A stretch of 64,000 bases of DNA from assembly GCA_028551475.1 (NCBI GenBank), contig CM052354.1:2277391-2341390 (forward strand). The letters run 5' to 3'. The position numbers and the translations under genes are program-made. Source of the DNA: Casuarina equisetifolia. Taxonomy: Eukaryota > Streptophyta > Magnoliopsida > Fagales > Casuarinaceae. Below the pieces are notes generated by a model. The model ran no database searches. It was not told the origin of the DNA and was given only the letters and a program-made list of their open reading frames with translations. Positions 21,683-34,500 of the stretch are shown here, piece after piece. The first letter of the stretch is position 1, and the number at the start of each line of letters is the position of its first letter.

Positions 21683-22700
21683 TATTCCTATCAACAGCCA
21701 ATTAGTAGAAGACTTCTAATTATTATTGTATCAATATATGATGCTGAATAATGAACAAAACATTATGTAACACCTAAACAATTATGTGTGTCATGAATAT
21801 CAAAGTAAGTATTGAGTGATAAAAAAATTAGATTATATAGTTAATTTCAAATAAAATTCCTTCTAAGATAAAAAAAAATAGTTTCATAAGACCAAAACAT
21901 GAAATTGTCGACAAGTACATGACTTAATTGAGAACATGTGTTGCTTGAGAATGTTTTGGTTTTAAGTTCGACACTTCAGTATGTGAGTATAAAAAAAGAG
22001 AAAAAGAAAAAAAGAAAACTATAGTTTTTGTAACTCTTAGGCTAGCACAACTAAATCTCAAATTCATTATATAACTAGATTTTGACTATTCAAATTTTTA
22101 GTCTCATCTAAAAAAATACAAAAGTAAAATCTAATAATCTAAAAAATTGAACAATAACATAAACCCTAATAATAACAAATCAAAACTTTAGTTCATATTG
22201 TTTCTTCATGGTCAAGGTAACACCTTAAACCCATCAAATATCATGGAATACTTGGCTAGTTGGACGAATAATGTTGTCTAGCTCTATGGTAGATTCTCAT
22301 ATTCAGCCATCAAATATACTATATAAGATAAAGATTTCAAACGCCATGGCAAAGACGTTAGATATCCCCAAACCAAAACTTACGTATCAACATAATGTTT
22401 TGGAAGGAAAACTAAGGAAAAATACATGCATTGTTCCAAACATCACATAAAACATGAGAGAGTAAACAAAACATTAGTTCAAGGTTGAACAAAGATTATG
22501 ATCCATTGCTTCAAAAATAACAACAATATTAATGATGATTTTCTCTTACTTGTTGGAGCACAAACAAAGAATACCTGGATTTATACTATGCAAGGCCAAG
22601 GATCTAAGAAATCGTCGAAGTCTTGAAGATGCTTGATAGATGTGAAGCAATTAGGGCCAAAGCTTTATATAGTAATCCGGAAGTAGGGCAATGCTTTTCC
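21683..22700 (-). promoter_or_regulatory. Promoter, leader and UTR intron of DUF295 copy 2
   Basis: TATATAA on the minus strand at 22665-22671, and a leader and donor homologous to copy 1 (17525). The duplication ends near 22840. Confidence 0.55.
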
Positions 22701-23092
22701 CTCTAGGAAGTAAGTCTAATCCTTGTTAGTGTTGGATTAGAATACACTAAAAAATTTCAAATTTATCCTTGTCAGAATTATGGGGAAAAAAAAAGTTATG
22801 GGTTTTAAATAGTTAGACTTTAGTTTAATATTTCTTTTTTAATAAGGTTTAGGGTTTGAATATAAAACTATTGAATTGGACATTTGTCACTAAAATTATT
22901 TAATAAGAAACAAGACGAAGAATATAAACAAACACAGGCTGTGGGACAACCCAAAACCAACCCAAACAGACCTTTACCCGAGTCTGTGGCATCCCAACCC
23001 GATTCCGAAACATTGATCCGAGTTTTCCCCAAAACGAGCAAAACGAGAAACCAGAGTTCAGTGAGTGAATAGGCCGGCCATTGCTGACGACC

Positions 23093-25858
23093 ATGATGCA
23101 GAGATGGTGCGGCAAGCTTCGGTCTTTGGCCCTTCAGTCAGTCCAGACTCTGCCTTCGCAGTCTTCTTCCATTTCACGCCGCCTCGTCCACACCTTCCCG
23201 CAGCTCCACCAACCCCTCCATTTAGCTTCGAGTAGATCGAGCGGCACGGCCCTGTTCAGTGCCCCGTCAGCAGCCCGTTCTTCATTGGCTTTGCAGCCGT
23301 TTCTTTCTCCGATTTCTCCGTCTGTAAGTTGGTTTGTGTTTTTTTTTTTTTTTTTCTTTGTGGCTTACCATCGTTGTCTTGGTTGTCCCTATGGTTACTG
23401 AGAAAATGCCTGACAGAGGAAGACCCAAATTGATGTTATTTAGAGTATTGGCTTTGTGGGATTGGCTACTTCGTTTCGAGTATTGAATTTTGAAGTTTTT
23501 AGTGTCCTTGTGCTTGTAAATGGAGTAACTGTTTTTTGTTGATATGCTTGTAGGTGGCACAAGTGAGACATGTTTCGTCGAGAGAGCGAAAGAAGAGGAG
23601 AAAGCCAATGACACCGGTCACGTCTAAGTTAAAGAAAACCAAATTAAAGTTTTATTCGTAGGTGCACGGGTTTATACCTCTTCGTTTGAAACGACTATTG
23701 TTCTGTCGGGGAATAAGTGATTTTGATATTTCTTGATCAGGTCTTACAAGTCCAGGTTTAGGCCAATGAATGATGGGAATATCCGGCGGTGGAAGGAGGG
23801 AAAGCGGCACAATGCGCATTTGAAGGTTTGCATTCTTTAATGAAAATTGAGCCAGCAATTCCATATCCAATCTATACTGGTTTTTGTTGTCTTGGTTTCT
23901 CTCCTGGTTTCCTCTGACCTGCACTATGTACAGTAGTCAAAATTTTTGATATGGAAATGAAATTTGAGTTAAAATCCATAGTATTTGTCTATATCAGGTG
24001 AGCTGATTTTAAAAACACTTTTGGATTCATAACCTGCTAGCTTACTTGTGCCCTTGCTTTTGGTCTTTCTATCAATTTCGAAGAAATGTGTTCATTATAG
24101 TGCTGGAATAACTAGGAAATGTTACAAATCTGTTTTTGGGTGTTGCTTTTGAGGAGTTTTAGAGGATCTTCATCTCATTTGGTTTGGAACAGTATAGGGC
24201 TACTTTTTTCTAGCCCATGTTTTCACATATTAGTAACCTTCCTCCAGTAGTACGGTAGAGATTCTCATTGATGGTTGCTCACTGATCCTGGCTTATTATA
24301 TGCATTACAAATCTGAACACTGTCTCTGGCGTCGATGCTCAAGGGGTATTTTGGGTGGTTGGGTGAAATGTTTGGCTATTACTTTGAGTGGAATAGTTTT
24401 GACAACTTGCTGAGAGTGCTTTTTCTAGGGTTATTGTCTAGACCATGATAGGTGATCATTGGATTTCGGAGACTTAAGTATTCTATGGGGCATCTTATGC
24501 TGTTTCTTGCTTATTGTGGGTATATTCTCTCTTAGATGGGTTGCTTTTCCAATTTGAAGATAAAGAATTTGCACGTCTTCACTTTGCTGCATGCTTTGGG
24601 CTTATTTTAAGTTTTTACTCCTTTAATTCCTGTAGGTTTCTATTTTGTGTTATTCATAGGTTGTTTTTGGAGCCTTTTGTTTAGATCTAATCATCCTTCC
24701 CATCTGTATCTACCCTTATTCTTGTTGTCAGAAATGATGGTAAACTTTTTAATGGGAGATGTTAATGTTACTTGGAAGAATGGAAGACCCGCTGAAGTTG
24801 TTTAGATCAAAATAAAATATAAGTAAACAAAGTGCAGAGACACCAAAATGTCACAAATGTTCAAAGTAAAATACAATCATGCAGGCTGAAATCGTTGCAG
24901 GGGGGGAATGAATTATTTGCATCTGCGAATTTGGGACACTTCTTGAAATACAGGAATTTTTTCATATATCAGTTTTATTGAACCAAATGCTTCTTTATGC
25001 TGATATTTGTTGCAGTAGCTTTAACCTTGTAGTGGTATGTGATTGAAATTTTGGTTCCTCATAGACTTAAGAAGTGCATATGTATTTGATTGTCTATTCA
25101 AGTCTGAACTTGTTTTAACCTTGCCCCTATCATAAAGGTTTTCGGTCTCCATTTCTTTTATATTGGACCACTGGAGGCCCTGGAAACATCAAGACCATGT
25201 GGTAGAGTACCTGAGGGTTTTATGAAAGAAGCCTTCTTTTATTTATTTATTCTTTCATTTTTCAAAACCGGGAGATAGCTAGATTCCAACTGATTGGTTG
25301 GCATGACATTCGTCTGCCGTGGAAAAAGGGGAACAGGGTTTCGTGCTTGGTGTTATGCTTATTAGAATTATCAATGAAGCCCATCCATTTAAACTGATAT
25401 GGAAGTTTGCAAGTGAATGTTAGCGGATATGGAGGTGATTCACAATGGTGAATACGGTGTCAGTTGGAATAGGTTGGATGCATGTGCCTAGAAAGATATT
25501 CTCCTTAATTCTTTAGTGGGAGAGTGATATATCAAATGCCCTTAAATGCGTCCAGAGCACTGTTATCATCTTAAGGTTCGAATGTGACTCTTTATTGGTC
25601 TCTGAATGTGCGATTTTGCTTTCCATGTTTGGTTACTCTTATAATTTCCTTATGTATCTTTCTGGTAATGCAAAATAATGAACTGTGAATGTGGCTAAAC
25701 TGAAGGTGATAGAATTTTCAGTAATCTATGAGATTGGTGAAATTAATGAAATGTGGTATTTCATGCAGTCAAAGAAGTCAAAACGCAGACTCAGACAGCC
25801 TGGTATAGTCCCTCCAGCTTATGCCAAAGTAATGAAGAAGCTCAATTTTTGTGCTTAA
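23093..25858 (+). CDS. Mitochondrial ribosomal protein bL35m
   Basis: Four exons: 23093-23323, 23554-23657, 23741-23825, 25769-25858; 169 aa; the last intron is 1.9 kb. The N-terminal 80 residues (MMQRWCGKLRSLALQSVQTL...) are Arg/Ser/Leu-rich without acidic residues, a mitochondrial presequence. Exon 2 starts the conserved part, VRHVSSRERKKRRKPMTPVT, followed by FRPMNDGNIRRWKEGKRHNA and SKKSKRRLRQPGIVPPAYAK near the C terminus, all typical of plant mitochondrial L35, a small basic protein of the large subunit. Two in-frame ATGs are adjacent (23093, 23096). No site II motif seen upstream. Confidence 0.93.
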
Positions 25859-27510
25859 AGCATCATATCCACTGTAGCTGCAGCCAATTCGTGGGATGAA
25901 AATGGGAAAAGCTCTCCTCTGGCCTTCTGCATTTGGGTTTTCTTTTGTCATGTTGCATTCAAAGGTCCCTAGAAGAAGCAAGTTGTAGAGAATTGATAAA
26001 ACTCAAGTTGAGCTCTGACTTATAAAAATGATGCTCTCAATAAAACATTCTAGATTTTTTGGGCTGCTCCTGAAAATTAATTGCTGTGTGCGAGCATTGC
26101 TGTATTCTTAACTGATTTTTGCTATCTTTTGCGGCCCTTTCAATTTAATCACTTGGTAGTTGCCAATATGAACTTTGTGTGCCGTTTACTTTATAACAAG
26201 ACTCATAGAGGTCTGTGCTTGATATTCACACTATCAAGGACCATTTTGCTCGAAATATATTTAGTTACATACATTAATGGTGTTCTTCTGCAAAGGATTA
26301 GCACTACATGTTATATATCATTATTTATGTTCTGCTGAATGCTTCTGCCATTGAAACTGAAGAAGGGCCCTTCTGCTGATTGACATGTTCTTATGAATCT
26401 CGTAACTTCAGGTTCTAAGCATGCATGCTCATTAGCATTTCAGTAATTATTAGGGGCTGAACAACCGATGCAAGTTCTTGTAGTTCCTGAATCGACGCAC
26501 CATGGAGTCAAATTTGAGTTGCTTATGGTTACTTGACTTTCAAAGCTTAGGGGCTGGAGTGATTAATTGTGTTTCCAAGATCTATAGTGGTCAGGGTCCC
26601 TCTACATCAGGCTTTATTCATTTGTTGCGACACCTTCAATTGATTTATAGGGACCACATTAGACAAAGTAGGGCTGTACTGACATCTTTATCATCCTTTT
26701 CAGTAAAGCCAACATTCAAAGTTCTGAAAGTTTTTAACATTGTGCATCCATCACATATTTTTTATTATCTTTTCATTCTTCAAATCTTTAGGGGGGTTAG
26801 GGGTTTAAATTTTTGTTTCCAAAGTCTTGAGGGTCCAGGGCCAGTTTCCCATCCTTGAATCCATCTCCAATTGTATTGCAGGTCAGACTTAGGATTCATT
26901 CCCTTTCTAGTTTTACCTATTACCTATTGATTGAAAATGGGTTTGGCTAACTCTTGTTATTTCTGTAATAGCATGTGTTTCACCTTATGTAGTTGAAAGA
27001 AGAGTGTTTAAATACTGTGTATTACCTGCAATTTATCAAGGAATCCTCCTGGTCGAAGGAATTGTTCTTCATAACACTTCTACTGTTGCACTGTAATCTC
27101 TTTATTCTTTGGTTCTTATTAAAGCTTTATGTTAAAAACAGCTTTAAAATGAGTTCATAAATTACGAAGATAATGTTTATATTTAAATATCACTTAAAAA
27201 TAGTTTCTTTACCATATGAGAAAGCTTTTTAAAAGGAGGGATGTTTTTACCAAAAAGGAGATGCTTCAGTAGAAAGCGAGAACAGGCTGCTCTGCGCTTA
27301 CTGCGTGGATTGCAAGGCAAGGCACACGAACCATCTGACGGCTCAAATAACTTGTTAATGATCACGACGTGATTCTTGCTGATTTCACATTTGAACTCTC
27401 AATCCGTTGGAGCCAGCTTGGGCATTATCCAAAGGCTGGAAACGTTTGGAGCTGCAGGAAGAGCAGTGTAGACGCACACAGAGAAGTGAATGGCAGTATA
27501 ATATGTTTTT
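25859..27510. other. bL35m 3' flank and intergenic sequence
   Basis: Open frames here (e.g. 26502-26858) have no family resemblance and no coding-like composition. Nothing recognised. Confidence 0.45.
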
Positions 27511-28870
27511 TGTTGTGGTTGGAATATTTTCTTGAAGGAATGGCTAGAATAGGCTGTTGGAGGATCATTGCTGCAACAAGGATACGGTGTGTTCCATGCA
27601 TCAAGCTTTTGGAGGGCTTCTCCGTTTGAAGAAGGCAGATATTGATTGCCGATATGGTCTTTTGCTTTGCCTCTTGATGTTCCTAGAATGAGCTGTTTGA
27701 GAATCATTTCTCCACCAAGGGATTCCGGGTGGTGTTTCCATTTTTCTTTTTGATAACTAGTTTAAAACAAAATTGGATCATTTTGAACATGATATACATG
27801 AATAAGCCAATTCTTACCATAAAAGCTAACTTATAGGAGGGATACATGTTTATACATTTAACTAAACACACCCATTTATACATTAGTAATGTGAAGTTGA
27901 ACATTTATTCCATGAACATGTTTCTTTACGTCAATGGTTCAACTCAAACTATTTTATGATGCCATTTTCTATATAAACTCTAAGCTTACCCATATCCTTA
28001 GAAGTGCTAATGAAAAACCTAAAGTTTGGTACCACCTTAGAAAATTATTTTCACCTCAAAACAAACTTATAAAATGAAGAGACGCATTATATTTGATTAA
28101 GTATATACACTTATGCTTTAATAATGTGAAATTAGACATTCACATCGTAACAATATCAAAACTTAGATTCACATATGGCACTTTATCATGAATTTGTCTA
28201 TGTTTGGAATGAGAAATAATTTCTTTGTAATTATAGATATCCTTTTCTCTTATAACTATTTTAAAAGAGAAAATTAAATCTTTTCTAATATCTTGATCAA
28301 AGAAGCCCAAAAAGGTTTTTGAAATCCAGGAGGAAAAAGGCAGCCACTGATTGCTGTTATGGTGTTTCATTGTCCATTTTCATCTTCCAAGAAACAACGA
28401 GTTTGAGAATCACTTCTACAACAAAGATTCCATGCGCTCCATGTACCTAACTTTGGAGGTTGTGTGTGTGTGTAAAGAAACCCGACAAAAGTTTTGGAAT
28501 ATGGAAAAAAGGTTGTCATTGATTGCTATGATGGTTTTTCGTCGTGCCTTTTCATGCTTTGAGAGAGACCAGCAGTTTAATGACCTAGAATCACGTCAGC
28601 TCTTCTCTGTTCAAAGGAACCCACAAAAGTTTGAAGTACAAGTTAGAAAACTCAGCCATTGATTGCCGATATGGGCTTCCATCATGCCTGTTCATGCCGT
28701 GAGAAACACACTTTCTAACAATGGTTCAATGAACTAGAATCACTTCAACTCCACCAACGTGCTGAAGAGTTGTATCATCGAAACTTGAAAAGCTCTTAAC
28801 CACGCAAGTCTTGCTCAAAAACAATAGGAAAGCTTGTACTGGTTCGTGTTGCAATGTCCGGTGGTGCTTG
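27511..28870. repeat. Four or more degenerate copies of a ~130-bp repeat
   Basis: Related segments, centred near 27640, 28350, 28520 and 28670, share GCAGCCATTGATTGCCGATATGG, TTTCGTCGTGCCTTTTCATG-like and GAATCACTTCTACAACAAAGATTCC-like blocks in the same order (each quoted block varies between copies). No frame is kept open. Probably decayed transposon or array sequence of unknown type. Confidence 0.55.
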
Positions 28871-30900
28871 TTATTGTTATAGCTTTTTTTTTTTTTTTTT
28901 AAATACATGTACCTAAACTCACACATTTAAGTGTCAAATTTAGAATTAAGAGATTTTAAACATTATTTTTTCTTAATTGAGCCAATTGCTTGTTCACTGA
29001 TAAAGAATCTTTTATGCATTTATGAAATTCTTGTCATCTTTTTGCAAGCATTATTTTCTTTGAATTGGACAAAGGGAGTATGGAAAATGAGTGTTGAACC
29101 ATAGACTTCTTAGACAATGAATCCTTCATTGCTAGTTTTATTAGACTCCTTACAAGTTGATGTCATAATACTCAAACAAGCTGGTTTTTAAACATAATAT
29201 CAAAATTCATTATTTTAGTAAATAAGATCTTATTGTATTCCAAGATTTAAATGTAGAATCTCTTTTGTACTATTACACATAAAGCTCATAATGTCATTTC
29301 ACGGTAGTAATAATGAAGATACTAGAATATTCTACATTTAGGTAAAAAGCCCATTCCTATCGAAATATAGACTTCCATTCCAATCTAATATTGACTTAAA
29401 AATAAGTATATCTTTCTAATTTATGAAAATGATTTATAAGCAAGATTTAGATTACCTAAAAGTTATGACACTATCTAACATGTTCTTCAAGGATAGGACA
29501 AGGATTACAGGGACTTAAATCCGTGATGAGATACCACACTTACAACCTAAACTTTGAATTCTTTTGAACTATTTAAAACAAAATTTAAAAGAAGTACTAG
29601 TTTTTCTAAGTGGGTTTTGATAATCAGACAAACTTTTGTAACGAGGTGGTGGGTGACAGAGATGCCTTTCAGCCGAAAGCAACACCACTTTTGTATTGAA
29701 AGAAGTCATCAGAATGCCCAAACGCCCCTCCGGATGGGCCTTCTATGTCTCTTTCCGGAGGAGAAACCAGAAGGTGGATGAAGACAAAGGTATGATTGTG
29801 TCACGGGAGGAATCTGCCGTCTTATATCACGAGGGCACCGAATTGGTGAGGGGGCAACCAAGAAAACCACCCTCTTGTGTTCATAGTAGGTGGGGTGGTG
29901 AAAAAGTGGTAATCAAGCATTATTTACAAGAAATTATTTCTTAATTACAGCACCACATGGGGGCCGCAACTCTATCCCTTTTTGGTGCATGTGCCTTTGC
30001 ACTTAGTCAACCACTCATTAACTTAAACAATTAATATATCAAAACAATGCTTGTTTATATATTTGTCAATGCTTGTATATATATTTGTCAATGCTTGTTT
30101 ATATATTTGTTGTTTCTAAAAAAAATAAATATAATTTTTGGCTATTTTTATATAAATAGTTCAAATAATATAATATATTATTATATTTCTCTCTCTCTCT
30201 AAAGAGAAGAGTTGGATGCTTTGCACCCATTTCATGGTAATTGAAAAACTAATATTAAATAAATGGGATAGAGTTATTGTCATATATTATTAAGGAATTT
30301 ATCAAAAAATTAAGTTTATCTTTCACCATTTCACTTGTTGATAAGCCCAAGCAATAGATGTATTTAATGTTTTAAAGTTTTAAGTTAAATATAAATCATT
30401 CTTCATTATTTTTAACACATAGTAACATGTTTAATTTAGTATTTATGAAATATTACATAAATTGAACCTTTAAAGGAGCAAATTATCATAAATTTATGTT
30501 TGAATTTTATTGTACCAAAAATCAAAATTCAGAAAAATTAAGACAAATTCTTGAACTTCAAATTTTCTTAACTTTTTAGATATAGCATCTATTTCTTTCC
30601 TTTGTTGAAGTTGGCTTTCAATGGAAAAAAGATACTAATATTCTTACGTTACTTTTCCTAATTATGAAATAAAATTAAACAGAAATCTAAAAGGAAAATA
30701 TTCATAACCTTACATATTTGCTATATTAAAAATCATAATTCAGAAAAGAGAATCTGGTGAACTAACTTACACTGTTTCACCAAATCATGAATCTTATACT
30801 TTTTCACCAAATCCTGTTGAACTCGAGAATTTTCTACACGTTTTTGACTAATTGGGGGATAGAATCTAATTTTTGACTTACTAGTAATTACCTTTATCTT
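28871..30900. other. AT-rich intergenic sequence
   Basis: Mostly AT-rich. A richer patch (29640-29950) encodes an 82-codon frame that I do not recognise and do not call a gene. At 30045-30110 a 22-bp unit (CAATGCTTGTTTATATATTTGT) is repeated three times in tandem. Confidence 0.5.
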
Positions 30901-30904
30901 CAGT

Positions 30905-31518
30905 TGCTTGCACTAGTTCAACTTTTTTTGCTTATTACAGGTCCAATGATACTAAAAATCTTGGCCTGCAATGTCAGCAGCGGGGTTTCTGCCGTGATGG
31001 AGTGAGCTAATAATGCCATCCAGCTCTCTACCGTGTGAAAATGGTGGGGTTGCTGAAAAACGACAGACAGAAAGAAGAGAGAGAAGGGTGATACCTTTTT
31101 CTCTCTCTTTAATGGTGGAAATCACAACCCTACACGCAAAAGGAATTCCAGAAACCAAGGACTAAAACCAGCTCTCTTAAGTGTGGAAAGTCTGGTGCTT
31201 GCACATGGAGGCCTTCCTAGTGCCGCCATGTCAATCCTCAGAACCCCAAACCAATAGCTAAACAGATTAAAACAAAAGGTGAACATTAAGAATCAGAAAC
31301 GCTTATGAATTTGATAATGGAAGCCTTAACAGATCAAATCCATGATATGCCCACTTTCCTTTTATTAAAATACTGAAAAAGACATGTCCTTTACCTTCAT
31401 TGTCTTCTTTCCTTTCCTTCCTTGACCACCCAACTTTGCTTCCTTTCTACACATATCCTAAACGGTTTCTCTCCCTTTCCCTCCCTCGCTTTCTCTGCGT
31501 ATTCTTCTGAGTTCTTCA
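30905..31518 (+). promoter_or_regulatory. OSCA1 promoter and leader
   Basis: 30905-31150 holds the sequence that recurs three times downstream (AAAATCTTGGCCTGCAATGTC, ...GCCATCCAGCTCTC..., ACGACAGACAGA, GGAAATCACAACCC). 31440-31505 is a CT-rich leader (CTCTCCCTTTCCCTCCCTCG) just before the ATG. No clear TATA box. Confidence 0.5.
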
Positions 31519-34500
31519 ATGGCTACTCTTGAGGATATTGGCGTTTCAGCTTTCATTAACATACTCACTGCCTTTGCGTTTCTGCTGGCCTTTGCACTCC
31601 TCAGAATACAACCCATCAATGGCAGGGTCTACTTCCCCAAGTGGTACATCAACGGGGAAAGAAGCAGCCCGAGGGGCGCCCGGAACTTTGTGTCAAAATT
31701 TGTCAACCTCAATTTGAAGACTTACTTCACTTTCTTGAACTGGATGCCTCAGGCTCTGAGGATGAGTGAGGCTGAGATTATAAACCATGCTGGTCTGGAC
31801 TCTGCCGTTTTCTTGAGAATTTACATTCTCGGGTACGCCCTCTTCACTTACTTGTTTCGCCGTTCTATGGCATTTATGGGCTGCATATGTTGTTTGTTTC
31901 TCGAGAAATTGAAGTTGGTAGACACTATCTTCACTGTTTGGTGTTACATATGCCGGTGAAATTGTTATAAAAGCTTGATGAACACGGAGCGAAAAAATTA
32001 GTGTTTCTGACACAGACTCATTTGTCATTTTCTTTCTTCCTTCCTTAATTGTTTGATTTCTTAGGAAAAGTTATAATCTTGGAGCATTTGCAGGGAGTTT
32101 GCAATGTTTTTAACTATAATATGCGGTTCATGTTGTTGTTCATATAAGATTCTTGACTTGTCAACCGAGAATATAATTTTTACTCATGTAGTGGGAAGAC
32201 CTTGACGTCGTTGACCTCTGCTGTCGAGCTTAGACTTCCATTTTCAAGTTGTTTAGCCATTTTTGTCCTGCTTTGTGCCTTTTCTCTTCTTCTACGTGTT
32301 TTGTTCTGTTTGTTGCTTTCTTGTAGAGATTCTACAGATTCGAACGTATGAAAATTTTCATGTTTACCTTTGATTATGGGCTTTGTATTTTGGGGTTCTG
32401 GAGAGGAAGAAGAGGAAGGGAAACTCCTGATATTCTTCTATTAGGCTTCTAATTTCTAGAGATTTAGATTTGGGAGTTCATGTCTTTTCACTCATTTTCG
32501 GTTGCACTGTGGCTACTAGTTGTTTTTGTTTGTTAAAACAAGCAAGCGACCTCTTAGAGTAGCAAAGCCTGCAGGCTTAGTAGTAAGTGAGCAGTGGCCA
32601 TTAACCATTAGGTTGGGGGTTTGACATCAGGTGCTTGTGTGGGTATGTCAGTTATTTAAAAAAGAAGGGGGGACCTCTTAGAAGGACAAGTTCAAAAATC
32701 TTTTGAGCTTTCCTTGTTCATGTACTATCTTTTTCTTTTCTTCAATGATTAGCATTCTTAATTCACTCAACAATGGCTTTGAATATGTAGGTTTATTTCC
32801 TATTATTTCTTTGTAAAATAGTGCACGACTACCCTTTGTAGCTGAGAAATAACAGAGGAAAGAATTGAAGACAACAATTCTCTTCTTCCTATGCTATTTA
32901 CAGATTAAGAGATTTTGCATAAAGTTGTAGATATTCATTAATCGCAAATTGCTGGTTTTCGTAAGAAGTTAATAATTGCCCTTTTTTTTGTATTGGACTT
33001 GGATGCTTGAGCTTTTGACTATAAGAAGAGAGGCTTCTTTCAGTTCTTGGGGTTTTGTACTGAAATATAAACATTTGAATTTCCAAGTTCCTCAGACATT
33101 TTTCTTCTCCATCCTTGTTTTTTCTATTTTTGTCTTCATAATTCTCTTTTGCCATTTTTATACATACTGGTTATCAAGTTTCCCTTGTTCAAGATTTTCA
33201 ACAATGAAATATGGTGCTGTGTTGTTGTGTTATATTACTTGACTCTTTAGATGGAAATTTCATCTTTTTGATCAGATGCGGTCCATCTGATTCAGTTTCA
33301 TCTTCTTTAAAGTTGGAAGCTTTGGATTGTATCATCTGATTGACATTCACTTTGCATGATTGTTATTTGCCACTCCAAAGATTTGAGTTGTAGTGCAAGG
33401 AAAAATCAGAATACAAAGGAACCTCAATACAAAAGAACACTGGTTTTCTAAATTGATTCCTAAATTTTCTCTGGAGTTCACAATCTGAAACAAGTAATAT
33501 TCATCATCTTTTCCATTGATCCACAACCTTGGCCGAGGGTCTGAGATATAAAGTTCTGCATCTCTTGGCATATTTTTAACTGATTTCCTTTTGTTTCTGG
33601 TTGACAGGTTAAAAATTTTTGTACCAATGACAGTTCTTGCACTTCTTATCCTCATTCCAGTAAATGTCTCGAGTGCAACATTATCTTTCCTCAAAAATGA
33701 ACTGGTCGTAAGTGATATTGACAAGCTTTCAATATCGAATGTTCGCGCCGAATCCATAAGGTAATTTTATGTTACTTCCAATCTTTGGTATGTGCACAAA
33801 TACTGCTAAAATATTTCCATTCTGGTTCCTAGATTCAGTGTTGAGTTTATTTGAGTTTGAAGATCCTACTGACGGCTGTTTGTGGATGACAGAATGGTCA
33901 TACTAGCATCTGACATAATTTAGGAAGAATAAAATGTATTCTAAAGGCTTAGTTATCTCAAATATTTTGCAAGTAATGGTATGAAAAGTATTAGTTGAGT
34001 ATGGGTTTCAGCTTTCCGTGATTGTCATACTGTCCTCATCCGCAGCCCTTTGCATTATTCTATTGCTATATTATAGGGAGAGACAAAAAAAAAAAAGGAA
34101 AAAAGAAAAGAAAAGGAAAGGATTGTAATGAATGTAATCAAACTAAAATTGCTTGGTAGGGCAATGGCCGCGAATTCTTTAAACGGTGAAGTGTTACCAT
34201 TGTATGTTTTCCTTCAAGACTCACCTAACCTATGAGTAAAAATTGTGTGCAATAGGAAGAAATCAGTGAAATAGAAATCAAGTTTAAACTTTTTACATTT
34301 CATCTCTTTCTTATTTGTCATGCTTCTATCAGAGTAAATACTTCAGTTAGGACTAACTATCTGTACAAACATTGGCAATAGTCTATGCCTAGAATGTGTC
34401 CTTCTGGGTAGAAACAGGCAACAACAAGCATATCTTTTGTTGTGGGTCTTTTATCACGATTGCTGTGTGATGTGACAAACCAATTCGTAGAGCTCGGGTC

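Noticed and set aside
23282-23614. 110-codon minus-strand frame over bL35m exon 2
   Set aside because: Shadow of the real gene; Lys/Ser runs come from a T-run and the antisense of the exon.
26502-26858. 118-codon frame after bL35m
   Set aside because: Hydrophobic chance frame in 3' flank; no family resemblance.
29554-29944. Two overlapping open frames (75 and 82 codons)
   Set aside because: No recognisable domain, no promoter or splice partner; overlapping frames both open suggest chance.
31834-31959. Continuation of OSCA exon 1 past 31832
   Set aside because: It reads through a GTACGC donor; the next exon at 33608 restores the family sequence in phase.
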